Source of the DNA: UBA6814 sp040753075
GTDB lineage: Bacteria > Desulfobacterota > Desulfovibrionia > Desulfovibrionales > Desulfovibrionaceae
Direction: 5' to 3'
Assembly: GCA_040753075.1 (NCBI GenBank)
Contig: JBFMHA010000042.1
Location: 1 to 30,392 of the forward strand
DNA length: 30,392 bases
The number at the start of each line of letters is the position of its first letter. The stretch's first letter is position 1. Below the pieces are notes generated by a model. The model did not search any database. It worked only from the letters and a program-made list of their open reading frames with translations, and had not been told where the DNA came from. Positions 1 through 9,684 of this stretch are shown piece by piece. A program made the translations under genes and the position numbers.

Positions 1-105
1 GCCGCCCCGGCCGCCGCGCCCACGCCCAACCCCGCGGCGGGCGGCGGGCCGGCGCCCAAGCCGGCCCCGGCCAAGCCCCCGGCCAAGCCCGCTCCCCGCA
101 ACTAG
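1..105 (+). CDS. mreC: C-terminal tail of probable MreC (partial)
   Basis: An open frame enters from the left edge and stops at TAG 103-105. Only the last 34 residues are visible: an Ala/Pro/Lys-rich, low-complexity tail ending KPAPRN. The tail has no diagnostic motif. The call rests on position, because mreD, mrdA and rodA follow immediately in the standard mreBCD-mrdA-rodA order. MreC is a periplasmic, membrane-anchored scaffold of the elongasome, and many MreC proteins end in a disordered Pro-rich extension like this one. The gap to the mreD start is 17 bases, which fits one operon. Identity is inferred from context only. Confidence 0.55.
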   Translation, partial: AAPAAAPTPNPAAGGGPAPKPAPAKPPAKPAPRN

Positions 106-122
106 GCGGAGCCGCGCGCGTC

Positions 123-641
123 GTGCCCACCGCCCATACCTACACCTCCTCCGGAATGGCGGATCGCAGCGTCCACCCGCTCCTGTTCTGGCTGGTCTTC
201 ATCCTGGCCGGAATCTGGGCCCAGCGCTTCGCGCCCGGGGTGGACTGCCTGGCCCCGGCGCTCATCGTCTGCCTGCAGCAGCGCCGGGCGTCGGCCACCT
301 TCTGGCTGGCCGCGGCGTTCATCGTGCTGCAGGAGGGCATGGGTTCGCTGGCCTTCGGCTTCCTCATCCTCTGGTACGCCGGGCTGCTGCTGCTCTACCT
401 GGTGGGCCGCTGGCTCTTCGAGTCCCGCAATCTCCTGTTCATCTTCATCATCGGCGCGTTCCTCGGGGTGTGGCGCTTCTTCCTGGTGCGGATGATGGCC
501 AGCCTGCAGGACATGGTCGCCGACCAGGACCGGCTGGCCCTGGAGTGCGCGCTTCAGGCCGTGCTCTTCACCCTGGAGTGGGGACTCCTCTTCTTCATCT
601 ACAAACGCTGCGTGCGCCATGACGACGAACCTCGAGCCTGA
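123..641 (+). CDS. mreD: Rod shape-determining protein MreD
   Basis: This is a small polytopic inner-membrane protein of the cell-elongation machinery, 172 residues if the GTG at 123 is used. Several hydrophobic segments are visible, roughly residues 24-37, 60-72, 77-95 and 104-122, separated by short charged turns. The size and hydrophobicity fit MreD. The GTG start has a GGCGGAG sequence about 10 bases upstream. An ATG at 156 would remove 11 polar residues but has a poor ribosome binding site. The 3' end overlaps the mrdA start by 23 bases, which suggests translational coupling. MreD sequences are weakly conserved, so context between mreC and mrdA carries much of the call. Confidence 0.8.
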   Translation: MPTAHTYTSSGMADRSVHPLLFWLVFILAGIWAQRFAPGVDCLAPALIVCLQQRRASATFWLAAAFIVLQEGMGSLAFGFLILWYAGLLLLYLVGRWLFESRNLLFIFIIGAFLGVWRFFLVRMMASLQDMVADQDRLALECALQAVLFTLEWGLLFFIYKRCVRHDDEPRA

Positions 642-2409
642 GGGCCAGCAACCTCCGCGCGGCGGGCTCATCCTGCTGCAGTGCCTGGTGCTCGGCCTCT
701 TCGCCGTGTTCGCCCTGCGCCTGTGGTACCTCCAGATCCACCGCGGCGAGGAGTTCGCCCAGAAGGCCCGGGACAACCAGCTCCGGCGCGAGGCCATCTA
801 CGCCCCCCGGGGGCTCATCCGGGACCGGGAGGGCCGGCTGGTGGCGGTCAACGAGCCGGCCTACGCCCTGGGCCTGGTGCGCGAGGACGTGAAGGACATG
901 AAGGCCACCCTGGCCCAGGTCAGCGCCTGGACCGGGATCCCGGCCGAGGATCTGGCCCAGCGGGTGTCGCATCTGCGCAAGCGGGTCAAGCCGTTCGAGC
1001 CGCTCATCCTGGTGCAGGACCTGTCCTTCGGCCTGCTGGCGCGCATCGAGGCCAACACCCTGTTCTGGCCCGGTCTGGAGATCGTGGTCCGGCCCAAGCG
1101 CTACTATCCCCAGGGGCCGCTCCTGGCCCACGTGCTCGGCTACGTGGCCGAGGTGAGCGAGGAGGAGTTGGAGCGGGACCCGGGCCTGGCCATGGGCGAC
1201 CTGGTGGGCAAGAACGGCATGGAGCTCATCCTGGAGAACCGCCTGCGCGGGGCCAAGGGCGTGCAGAACATCGAGGTTGACGCCACCGGCCGCCGCCTGG
1301 GCGAGGAGGTGGTGACGCCGCCCGGGGCCGGGGAGAACCTGACCCTGTCCATCGACCTGGCCCTGCAGGAGCACTGCTTCCATCTGCTGGACGGCCAGGC
1401 CGGCTCGCTCCTGGTCATGGATCCGGCCACCGGCCGGCTCCTGGCCTACGTGAGCCAGCCCTCCTACGACAACAACCAGTTCGTGCTGGGCCTGTCCTCC
1501 AAGCAGTGGGCCGAACTGCGCGACGACCCCCTGCACCCCATGCAGAACCGGGCCATCCAGAGCGCCTACCCGCCGGGTTCGGTGTTCAAGCTGGCGGTGG
1601 GCGGCGCGGCCCTGCACTACGGGGTGAACCCGCGCGACGGCGCCTACTGCTCCGGAGGCTACAGTTTCGGCGGCCGGGTGTTCCGCTGCTGGAAGAAGGA
1701 GGGGCACGGCGGGGTGGAGTTCCTCCGGGGCCTGGTGCATTCCTGCGACGTGTACTTTTATCAGATGGGCGACCGGCTGGGGGTGGACCGCATGAGCACC
1801 TTCGCCAAGGCCTGCGGCTTCGGCGAGCTTACGGGCATCGACCTGCCCCACGAGAAGCCCGGGCTCGTCCCCTCCCGGGAGTGGAAGCGCAAGCGCATGG
1901 GCGAGAACTGGTACCCGGGCGAGAACCTGAACATGGCCATCGGCCAGGGCTACAACCAGGTGACCCCCATCCAGGTGGCTCGCTTCGTGTCCGCCCTGGT
2001 CAACGGCGGCGAGCTCATCAAGCCCTCCCTGACCGTGAACGACGAGCCCGTGGTGCAGGACCGCCTGCCCCTCACGGACAAGCAGCGGGGGCTGATTCTG
2101 GAGGCCATGGTCGAGACCGTGCAGGAGGGCACCGCCCGGGTGCTCATCCGCAAGGACGCCCGCATCGGGGGCAAGACCGGCACGGCCCAGGTGGTGCGGC
2201 TCAAGGCCTCGGAGGCCGAGAAGCGGCGCAAGCTCGAGGAGATGGAGTACTGGGAGCGCGACCACGCCTGGATCGCCACCTTCGGCCAGAAGGGGGACCG
2301 CTCCTACGTGGTGGTCTGCATGGTGGAGCACGGCGGCCACGGCGGCTCCACCGCCGGCCCGGTGGTCAAGCAGGTGTACGACTACCTGTTCACGGAGAAG
2401 CCCTCGTGA
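619..2409 (+). CDS. mrdA: Penicillin-binding protein 2, peptidoglycan D,D-transpeptidase
   Basis: This transpeptidase cross-links peptidoglycan during lateral wall growth, working with the glycosyltransferase RodA in the periplasm. The 596-residue protein has an N-terminal signal anchor (about residues 15-35), a pedestal/dimerisation region (about 50-220) and a transpeptidase domain. All three penicilloyl-transferase motifs can be seen: SVFK with the acylated Ser321 and Lys324, the SxN-type motif SCD at 375-377, and KTG at 519-521. Length is close to the usual 600-650. It overlaps mreD upstream, and its TGA stop overlaps the rodA GTG start. PBP3/FtsI is the alternative family, but the rodA and mreD neighbours and the lack of a C-terminal PASTA domain favour PBP2. 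Confidence 0.97.
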   Translation: MTTNLEPEGQQPPRGGLILLQCLVLGLFAVFALRLWYLQIHRGEEFAQKARDNQLRREAIYAPRGLIRDREGRLVAVNEPAYALGLVREDVKDMKATLAQVSAWTGIPAEDLAQRVSHLRKRVKPFEPLILVQDLSFGLLARIEANTLFWPGLEIVVRPKRYYPQGPLLAHVLGYVAEVSEEELERDPGLAMGDLVGKNGMELILENRLRGAKGVQNIEVDATGRRLGEEVVTPPGAGENLTLSIDLALQEHCFHLLDGQAGSLLVMDPATGRLLAYVSQPSYDNNQFVLGLSSKQWAELRDDPLHPMQNRAIQSAYPPGSVFKLAVGGAALHYGVNPRDGAYCSGGYSFGGRVFRCWKKEGHGGVEFLRGLVHSCDVYFYQMGDRLGVDRMSTFAKACGFGELTGIDLPHEKPGLVPSREWKRKRMGENWYPGENLNMAIGQGYNQVTPIQVARFVSALVNGGELIKPSLTVNDEPVVQDRLPLTDKQRGLILEAMVETVQEGTARVLIRKDARIGGKTGTAQVVRLKASEAEKRRKLEEMEYWERDHAWIATFGQKGDRSYVVVCMVEHGGHGGSTAGPVVKQVYDYLFTEKPS

Positions 2410-3521
2410 GCCCCTTCGACCGCAGGATTCTCTACCATTTCAACTGGACCCTGCTCGGCCTGACCTTCCTGCTCTTCGCCGTGGGGGTGCTCAACCTCTA
2501 TTCCGCCAGCGCCTTCCGGCTGGAGGACGGCCTGTCCGTGAACCCCTTCTACCAGAAGCAGCTGGTCTGGGGACTCATGGGCCTGGCCGGGATGACGGTG
2601 TTCATGGTCTTCGACTACCGCCACCTCCAGGTGGCGGCATGGCCCATCTTCGCCCTCACCGTGGCCCTGCTGGTGGGGACCCTCTTCTTCGGCAAGGTCA
2701 TCTACGGGGCGCGCCGCTGGCTGGATCTCGGCGTCATGAACTTCCAGGCCAGCGAGTTGGCCAAGATATCCATCCTGCTCATCGGGGCCAAGCTCCTGTC
2801 CCGGGGGCAGCGGCCCCTGGACTGGGGCCCCCTGTTCCTGACGGTGGGGGTGGGGTTGGTCCCGGCCGGCTTCATCGTGCTTCAGCCCGACCTGGGCTCG
2901 GCCCTTTCGGTGCTGGCCCTGCTCGGGGGGATCATCCTGTACCGCGGGGTGCGCTGGCCGGTGCTGCGGCTCATGCTCATCCTGGGGCCGGTGCTGGCCC
3001 CCCTGGGCTGGTTCTTCCTGCACGACTACCAGAAGCAGCGCATCCTGACCTTCCTGGACCCGGGAGCGGACCCGCGGGGCGCGGGCTACCACGTGATCCA
3101 GTCCCAGATCGCCATCGGCTCGGGCGAGGTCTGGGGCAAGGGCTTTCTGGGCGGCACCCAGAGCCAGCTGCGCTTCCTGCCCGAGAAGCACACCGATTTC
3201 GCGGTGGCGGTGTTCGGCGAGGAGTGGGGCTTTTTCGGGTGCATCATTCTGCTTTCCATCTTCTGCCTGTTTTTGTACCATCTCTTTCTGGCCGCCCAGG
3301 ACGCCAAGGACCGCTTCGGGTCGTTCCTGGCAGCAGGGGTGTTCTTCTACTTCTTCTGGCAGATCCTCATCAACATGGGCATGGTCCTGGGACTCATGCC
3401 CGTGGTCGGCATCCCCCTGCCGTTCATCAGCTACGGGGGCAGCGCCACTCTGGTGAACTTCTGCCTCATCGGCCTGGTCATGAACGTCTCCATGCGCCGC
3501 TTCGTGTTCAAGCAGGCGTAG
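2406..3521 (+). CDS. rodA: RodA, SEDS-family peptidoglycan glycosyltransferase
   Basis: RodA polymerises lipid II into glycan strands in the elongasome and pairs with PBP2. The GTG start at 2406 overlaps the mrdA stop (GTGA) and gives 371 residues, the normal RodA length. The sequence is strongly hydrophobic, with about ten membrane segments. Conserved SEDS features include GARRWLDLG followed by FQASELAK near residues 100-120, QPDLGSA near 160, the ...EKHTDFAVAVFGEEWGF region near 260-275, and a C-terminal GIPLPFISYGGSA. The choice of RodA over FtsW rests on the mre/mrd neighbourhood. The tight overlap with mrdA fits a co-translated enzyme pair. Confidence 0.97.
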   Translation: MSPFDRRILYHFNWTLLGLTFLLFAVGVLNLYSASAFRLEDGLSVNPFYQKQLVWGLMGLAGMTVFMVFDYRHLQVAAWPIFALTVALLVGTLFFGKVIYGARRWLDLGVMNFQASELAKISILLIGAKLLSRGQRPLDWGPLFLTVGVGLVPAGFIVLQPDLGSALSVLALLGGIILYRGVRWPVLRLMLILGPVLAPLGWFFLHDYQKQRILTFLDPGADPRGAGYHVIQSQIAIGSGEVWGKGFLGGTQSQLRFLPEKHTDFAVAVFGEEWGFFGCIILLSIFCLFLYHLFLAAQDAKDRFGSFLAAGVFFYFFWQILINMGMVLGLMPVVGIPLPFISYGGSATLVNFCLIGLVMNVSMRRFVFKQA

Positions 3522-3539
3522 TCCGGGTCCGAACGAGGG

Positions 3540-3568
3540 TTGAGATGCTGGGGTTTCGCTGGTATGCC
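3540..3568 (+). promoter_or_regulatory. Possible promoter for the bactofilin gene
   Basis: TTGAGA (3540-3545) is followed after 17 bases by TATGCC (3563-3568), with a TG one base before it as in extended -10 promoters. The gap between rodA and the bactofilin start is 107 bases, long enough for a separate promoter. The -10 match is partial, so this is tentative. Confidence 0.35.
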
Positions 3569-3628
3569 TCCCGTGGTCCCAGGACGGGCGCGGCCCAAGG
3601 CCGGGCCCAGAGCAGCAAGGAGTTCTCC

Positions 3629-4078
3629 ATGGGCAAGGACGAGATCAACGCCTTCCTCGGCGCCGGCACCTCCTACCAGGGCAAGCTGCACTTCTCCGGC
3701 TCGGTGCGCATCGACGGCACCTTCAAGGGAGAGGTGGAGTCCGGGGGCACCCTGGTGATCGGCAAGGACGCCAACGTGGAGGGCCAGATCCGGGTGGGCC
3801 AGATGGTCATCAGCGGCCACGTGGAAGGGGAGATCACCGCCTCGGAGAAGGTGGTCCTGCACAAGACCGCCAACCTGGTGGGAAGCCTCCGCACCCCGGT
3901 CCTGGTCATCGAGGAGGGGGCGGTCATCGAGGGCCAGATCACCATGGGCACCAAGGGCGCGGACAAGGCCAAGGCCAGGGAGAAGGCTCCCGCCGCGCCG
4001 GCGCGCTTTCCGGCCTACTCGACTCCAGGCTCGACAACTTCCGCGGCGCCCGAGGCCAAGGTCGGCGAAGGCAACTGA
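3629..4078 (+). CDS. Bactofilin family polymer-forming cytoskeletal protein
   Basis: Bactofilins self-assemble into filaments that act as scaffolds for cell-wall enzymes, polarity or stalk and curvature formation. The ATG at 3629 has a well-spaced AAGGAG (3617-3622) and gives 149 residues. The core (about residues 8-110) shows the right-handed beta-helix repeat style, with a short hydrophobic/Gly turn every 17-18 residues: FSGSVRIDGTFKGEV, TLVIGKDANVEGQI, MVISGHVEGEI, NLVGSLRT, AVIEGQITMG. The last 35 residues are Ala/Pro/Lys-rich and disordered, typical of the family. Its place behind mreD-mrdA-rodA suggests a role in cell shape, which is an inference. Confidence 0.9.
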   Translation: MGKDEINAFLGAGTSYQGKLHFSGSVRIDGTFKGEVESGGTLVIGKDANVEGQIRVGQMVISGHVEGEITASEKVVLHKTANLVGSLRTPVLVIEEGAVIEGQITMGTKGADKAKAREKAPAAPARFPAYSTPGSTTSAAPEAKVGEGN

Positions 4079-4136
4079 GTTAACGATTCCGGCGCGTTGG
4101 ATCTGGCCGGAGAGGTCGTCGAAAACAAAAAAGGCT

Positions 4137-4165
4137 TTGACAGGACTTTTCAAATCGGCTAAAGG
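4137..4165 (+). promoter_or_regulatory. Probable promoter of the atpF'FHAGDC operon
   Basis: A perfect -35 hexamer TTGACA (4137-4142) is followed after 17 bases by TAAAGG (4160-4165), a weak -10. It lies about 45 bases upstream of the atpF' start in a local AT-rich stretch. No clear terminator separates it from the bactofilin gene, so read-through from the shape operon is also possible. Confidence 0.5.
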
Positions 4166-4175
4166 CCCTTTGACT

Positions 4176-4193
4176 TTGCACCTTAATTCACAA
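4176..4193 (+). promoter_or_regulatory. Candidate Rex operator before atpF'
   Basis: TTGCACCTTAATTCACAA fits the 18-base Rex layout TTGTGAA-N4-TTCACAA in its right half (7/7) but in only the first three positions of the left half. It sits between the putative -10 and the atpF' start, where a repressor could block transcription. A rex gene is present in this window, and ATP synthase genes have been assigned to Rex regulons in Desulfovibrio. Match to one half-site only, so tentative. Confidence 0.42.
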
Positions 4194-4210
4194 CCTCCGC
4201 GAGGCCGACA

Positions 4211-4627
4211 ATGATTGATCTGGACACTTCAGTTTATATCCAGTTCATCAACTTCGTGATCACCCTGGTGGTCCTGAACCTGCTGCTCATCCGGCCGGTT
4301 CGTGAAATCATCCGCAAGCGGGCGGAGAAGATGTCCGGCCTGCTGCAGGGTGCGGAGGCGTTCACGGCTTCGGCCGAACAGAAGCTGGCCGGCTATCAGA
4401 AGGCCCTGGACGAGGCTCGCGCCGCCGGCGCCGAGGCGCGCAACGCGCTGCGGGAGCAGGGCGTGTCCAAGGAGAAGGAGATTCTGGAGGCCGCCGGCGC
4501 CGACGCCGCGGCTACGCTCAGCTCCGCCAAGGAGCGCGCGGCTTCCGAGGCCAAGACGGCCCGGGACGGCCTCAAGGCCCGGGTCGGCTCCCTGGCCCAG
4601 AAGGTCGCGGACAAGATTCTCGCCTAG
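4211..4627 (+). CDS. atpF': ATP synthase Fo subunit b'
   Basis: This is one of two b-type stator subunits linking Fo to F1. The 138-residue protein has one N-terminal membrane helix (about residues 8-27, FINFVITLVVLNLLLIRP) followed by a long Ala/Glu/Lys-rich amphipathic helix to the C-terminus. It lacks a signal peptide, unlike the b subunit next to it. It is the first gene of the b'-b-delta-alpha-gamma-beta-epsilon operon. Paired b/b' subunits are usual in Desulfovibrio, alphaproteobacteria and cyanobacteria and are expected to form a heterodimer. Which of the two is called b or b' is conventional; the family call itself is firm. Confidence 0.88.
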   Translation: MIDLDTSVYIQFINFVITLVVLNLLLIRPVREIIRKRAEKMSGLLQGAEAFTASAEQKLAGYQKALDEARAAGAEARNALREQGVSKEKEILEAAGADAAATLSSAKERAASEAKTARDGLKARVGSLAQKVADKILA

Positions 4628-4640
4628 ATTCAGCGTGAAC

Positions 4641-4680
4641 AGGCAAACCCGCCGCGGCGCACGTCGCAGCGGGTTTGCCT
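4641..4680 (+). promoter_or_regulatory. Intra-operon hairpin between atpF' and atpF
   Basis: A perfect 12-bp inverted repeat pairs AGGCAAACCCGC (4641-4652) with GCGGGTTTGCCT (4669-4680) around a 16-base loop. It starts 13 bases after the atpF' stop. No U-tract follows, so full intrinsic termination is unlikely. Partial attenuation, an RNase processing site or a 3'-end stabiliser is more plausible. Confidence 0.65.
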
Positions 4681-4719
4681 TGTGCGGCATCAACCGACTT
4701 CAGGAAGGAGGGCTCGGAC

Positions 4720-5286
4720 TTGAAAGGAGTGAAATTCATCCTGGTTGCCGCCTTGGTGCTCTGCGCCTCGGTAGCGCTGGCCTCCGAAGGCGGGGGTGGT
4801 GCCCACCACTTGGATTGGTGGAACTTCTTCCTTCGGGTGGTCAACTTCGTGATCTTCGCCGCCATCCTCTACAAGTTCGGCGGGAAGAAGGCTGTGGAGT
4901 TCTTCGGCGGCCGGCGCAAGCAGATCGAGACGCAGCTGCACGATCTGGACGAGCGCAAGGACAAGGCCGAGAAGCGCCTGGCCGAGGTGGAGAAGTCCAT
5001 CGCCAATCTGGCGGCGGAGAAGGCCAAGCTCCTGGACGAGTACCGCGCCCAGGGCGAGGCCCTCAAGGCGGCCATCGTGGAGAAGGCCGAGCAGGACGCC
5101 GCCAAGATCCGCGCCCAGGCCGAGACCAGCGCGGCCCAGGAGGGCGAGTACAAGCTCCGCGAGTTGCGCGCCGAGATCGCCGAAATGGTGGTCGAGGCCG
5201 CGGAGAAGATTCTCCAGGAAAAGCTCACCGCCGAGGAGCAGGCCAAGCTCGTCGATAAATACTTAACAAAGGTGGTGCTCAATTGA
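4720..5286 (+). CDS. atpF: ATP synthase Fo subunit b, with N-terminal signal-type sequence
   Basis: This is the second stator subunit of the ATP synthase. The preferred start is TTG at 4720, nine bases after the strong AGGAAGGAG at 4702-4710; this gives 188 residues. The N-terminus reads like a cleavable signal peptide: basic MKGVK, hydrophobic core FILVAALVLCASVALA, then SEGGGG. The true membrane helix follows at about residues 32-52 (FFLRVVNFVIFAAILYKF), then a long charged coiled coil to the end. The stop overlaps the atpH TTG start (TTGA). A GTG at 4729 is possible but too close to the Shine-Dalgarno. Confidence 0.93.
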   Translation: MKGVKFILVAALVLCASVALASEGGGGAHHLDWWNFFLRVVNFVIFAAILYKFGGKKAVEFFGGRRKQIETQLHDLDERKDKAEKRLAEVEKSIANLAAEKAKLLDEYRAQGEALKAAIVEKAEQDAAKIRAQAETSAAQEGEYKLRELRAEIAEMVVEAAEKILQEKLTAEEQAKLVDKYLTKVVLN

Positions 5287-5834
5287 CTGCGAACATTGTA
5301 GCCCGCAGATACGCCAAGGCCCTCTTCGCCATCGGGCTGGAGAAGGGGGGTCCTGAGCTTGAGGCGTACGGCAAGGACCTGGCGGCCATCGCCGAGGCCA
5401 TCGCGGCGGCCCCGCAGTTGCTCCGGATCTTCCCCAATCCCCTCTTCTCCGTTGAGGAGAAGAAGGTTGTGGCGGGCAAGATCCTGGAGAAGATCGGGCC
5501 CAACCCCACCACCGTGAGCTTCGTGAGCCTCCTGGCGGACAAGAACCGCCTGGGCTCCCTGCCCGAGATCGAGGCGTACTTCCGCGTTCTCCTGGACCAG
5601 CACAAGGGCGTGATCCGCGGCAAGCTGCTCACCGCCGTGGACCTTGACTCCGCCAAGCAGGGCCAGGTCAAGGACCAGCTCAAGTCCCAGCTCGGCAAGG
5701 ACTTGGTGCTGGAATTCGCCACCGACCCGTCCATCCTGGGCGGCGTTGTGCTGAAGGTTGGGGACAAGATTCTGGACGCAAGCCTGCGGGCCCAGCTCCA
5801 GAGCATCAAGGAAACAATAAAGAGGGGTGAGTAG
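5283..5834 (+). CDS. atpH: ATP synthase F1 subunit delta
   Basis: Delta sits on top of the alpha3beta3 head and holds the b/b' stalk, which blocks rotation of the head. The protein is 183 residues, normal for the OSCP/delta family. It begins with ARRYAKALF, the conserved N-terminal helix of the family, and the C-terminal region contains VDLDSAKQGQVKDQLKSQL and a GGVVLKVGDKILDASLRAQL segment typical of delta. The start appears to be TTG at 5283, embedded in the stop of atpF, so translation is probably coupled. Two consecutive TTG starts (b and delta) suggest that initiation is deliberately modest for these single-copy stator parts; that is inference. Confidence 0.95.
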   Translation: MTANIVARRYAKALFAIGLEKGGPELEAYGKDLAAIAEAIAAAPQLLRIFPNPLFSVEEKKVVAGKILEKIGPNPTTVSFVSLLADKNRLGSLPEIEAYFRVLLDQHKGVIRGKLLTAVDLDSAKQGQVKDQLKSQLGKDLVLEFATDPSILGGVVLKVGDKILDASLRAQLQSIKETIKRGE

Positions 5835-5838
5835 GGCC

Positions 5839-7347
<1,509 letters not shown>

Positions 7348-7357
7348 GGGGTAACCC

Positions 7358-8233
7358 ATGCCGTCTTTGAAAGTCGTCAAAAACAAGATCGTCGGCGTCA
7401 AGAAGACGAAGCAGATCACCAAGGCCATGAACATGGTGGCCTCGGCGAAGCTGCGCGGCGCTCAGTCCCGCATTGAGCGCTTCCGTCCCTACGCCGACAA
7501 GTTCTACGAGATGCTCGGCGAGTTGGCCGCCGGCGCGGGCAAGGATGTCCATCCGCTGCTCGAGGTCCGGGAAGAGGTCAAGAACGTCGGCATTCTCCTG
7601 GTCACTTCGGACCGCGGCCTTTGCGGCAGCTTCAACGCGAACCTCATCAAGACCGCCATGAGGCTGGCTCAGGCCAAGGCCGGCGAGGGCAAGACTGTCA
7701 AGATCTACAGCGTGGGCAAGAAGGGCCGGGACGCCATGCGCAAGACCGGCTTCCAGATGGTCATCGAATACCGCGACGCCATGAACAACTTCGACTTCAC
7801 CCTGGCCAACGAGGTGGGGATGAAGCTCATCGGCGACTATATCGCGGGCGATCTGGACGAGGTGCATGTGATCTACGGCCAGTTCATAAGCCTGGCCCGT
7901 CAGATCCCGACCACCCAGACCATTCTGCCCATGTCCGCGGCGGCCGGTGAAGGCGAGGCCAAGGCGGCCTCGGCCGACTACATCTACGAGCCGGACAAGG
8001 AAGGTCTGCTCGCGGAGCTCCTGCCCCGCTTCATCAAGGTGCAGGTCTACCGCGGCATGCTGGACACCTCGGCGAGCGAGCATGCGGCACGGATGACCGC
8101 CATGGACAACGCCACCAGCGCGTGCGACGACATGATCGCCTCGCTGACGTTGCTCTACAACAAGACCCGGCAGACGGTCATCACCAAGGAACTCATGGAC
8201 ATCGTCGGCGGCGCTGAAGCGCTGAAAGGATAG
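7358..8233 (+). CDS. atpG: ATP synthase F1 subunit gamma
   Basis: Gamma is the central rotor shaft that turns inside alpha3beta3 and couples the c ring to catalysis. The 291-residue protein has the N-terminal coiled-coil helix beginning with MPSLKVVKNKIVGVKKTKQI, conserved TKAMNMVASAKLR near residues 21-34, the SDRGLCGSFN motif near residues 82-91, and the C-terminal helix with RMTAMDNATSACDDM followed by YNKTRQTVITKEL. It begins 10 bases after atpA. Nothing unusual is visible. Confidence 0.97.
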   Translation: MPSLKVVKNKIVGVKKTKQITKAMNMVASAKLRGAQSRIERFRPYADKFYEMLGELAAGAGKDVHPLLEVREEVKNVGILLVTSDRGLCGSFNANLIKTAMRLAQAKAGEGKTVKIYSVGKKGRDAMRKTGFQMVIEYRDAMNNFDFTLANEVGMKLIGDYIAGDLDEVHVIYGQFISLARQIPTTQTILPMSAAAGEGEAKAASADYIYEPDKEGLLAELLPRFIKVQVYRGMLDTSASEHAARMTAMDNATSACDDMIASLTLLYNKTRQTVITKELMDIVGGAEALKG

Positions 8234-8250
8234 CAAGGGGGCATAAGCCA

Positions 8251-9657
8251 ATGAGCGAGAACATAGGCAAGATCGTCCAGGTCATCGGCGCCGTCGTGGA
8301 CGTCGAATTCGAGGCGGGCAAACTGCCCAACATTCTGAACGCCCTCGAGATCAAGAACCCGAACAACACCGACGCGCCCGAACTCATCGTCGAGGTGGCC
8401 CAGCACCTGGGCGACAACGTGGTGCGCACCATCGCCATGGACGCCACCGAGGGCCTGGTCCGCGGCATGCCCGCCAAGGACACCGGCAAGCCCATCCTGG
8501 TCCCGGCCGGCAAGGCCTCCCTGGGCCGGATCATGAACGTGGTGGGCCGCCCCGTGGACGAGATGGGCCCCATCACCTCCGACATCATGCTCCCCATCCA
8601 CCGCGAGGCTCCGCACTTCACCGAGCAGAGCACCACCGTGGAGCTGCTCGAGACCGGCATCAAGGTCGTGGACCTGCTCATCCCGTTCCCCAAGGGCGGC
8701 AAGATGGGCCTGTTCGGCGGCGCCGGCGTGGGCAAGACCGTTATTCTCATGGAGATGATCAACAACATCGCCAAGCAGCACGGCGGCATCTCGGTGTTCG
8801 CCGGCGTGGGCGAGCGCACCCGCGAGGGCAACGACCTCTACCACGAGTTCAAGGACGCCGGCATCCTGGAGAAGGCCGCCCTGGTGTACGGCCAGATGAA
8901 CGAGCCTCCGGGAGCCCGCGCCCGCGTGGCCCTCACCGGCCTGGCCGCGGCCGAGTACTTCCGCGATGCCGAAGGCCAGGACGTGCTGCTCTTCATCGAC
9001 AACATCTTCCGGTTCACCCAGGCCGGCTCGGAAGTGTCGGCGCTGCTGGGCCGCATGCCCTCCGCGGTGGGCTACCAGCCGACCCTGGGCACCGACCTCG
9101 GCGAACTGCAGGAGCGCATCACCTCCACCAACAAGGGGTCCATCACCTCGGTGCAGGCGGTGTACGTGCCCGCGGACGACCTGACCGACCCCGCGCCGGC
9201 CACCACCTTCTCGCACCTGGACGGCACCCTGGTGCTCTCGCGCCAGATCGCCGAGCTGGGCATCTACCCCGCGGTGGACCCGCTGGACTCCACCAGCCGC
9301 ATCCTGGACCCCAACGTCCTGGGCAAGGCGCATTACAGCACCGCCCGCGAAGTGCAGGGCGTGCTGCAGAAGTACAAGGACCTGCAGGACATCATCGCGA
9401 TCCTGGGCATGGACGAGCTCTCCGACGAGGACAAGCTCACCGTGTCCCGGGCCCGCAAGATCCAGCGGTTCCTGTCCCAGCCCTTCTCGGTGGCCGAGGC
9501 CTTCACCGGCCGCCCCGGCGTGTACGTGAAGCTGGAGGACACCATCAAGGGCTTCCGCATGATCCTGGACGGCGAGATGGACGACGTTGCGGAGCAGGCG
9601 TTCTACATGGCCGGCGGCATCGACCAGGTCATCGAGCGTTCCAAGCAGGGCGCCTAA
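8251..9657 (+). CDS. atpD: ATP synthase F1 subunit beta (catalytic)
   Basis: Beta carries the catalytic ADP + Pi / ATP sites of the enzyme. The 468-residue protein shows the N-terminal barrel starting IGKIVQVIGAVVDVEF, the P-loop GGAGVGKT at 156-163 with Lys162, the GERTREGNDLY motif with the catalytic glutamate, Walker B-type LLFIDNIFRFTQAGSEVSA, and the DELSDEDKLTVSRARKIQRF region that includes the DELSEED loop, here DELSDED. The Glu-to-Asp change in that loop is conservative. RBS spacing from atpG is short (17 bases between genes). Confidence 0.98.
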   Translation: MSENIGKIVQVIGAVVDVEFEAGKLPNILNALEIKNPNNTDAPELIVEVAQHLGDNVVRTIAMDATEGLVRGMPAKDTGKPILVPAGKASLGRIMNVVGRPVDEMGPITSDIMLPIHREAPHFTEQSTTVELLETGIKVVDLLIPFPKGGKMGLFGGAGVGKTVILMEMINNIAKQHGGISVFAGVGERTREGNDLYHEFKDAGILEKAALVYGQMNEPPGARARVALTGLAAAEYFRDAEGQDVLLFIDNIFRFTQAGSEVSALLGRMPSAVGYQPTLGTDLGELQERITSTNKGSITSVQAVYVPADDLTDPAPATTFSHLDGTLVLSRQIAELGIYPAVDPLDSTSRILDPNVLGKAHYSTAREVQGVLQKYKDLQDIIAILGMDELSDEDKLTVSRARKIQRFLSQPFSVAEAFTGRPGVYVKLEDTIKGFRMILDGEMDDVAEQAFYMAGGIDQVIERSKQGA

Positions 9658-9684
9658 TATCGCCGCGAACCCTCGGAGGTCGCC

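Noticed and set aside
4641..4680. Riboswitch or full terminator at the atpF'/atpF gap
   Set aside because: The stem is real, but no U-tract or known aptamer core is visible, so I list it only as an intra-operon hairpin.
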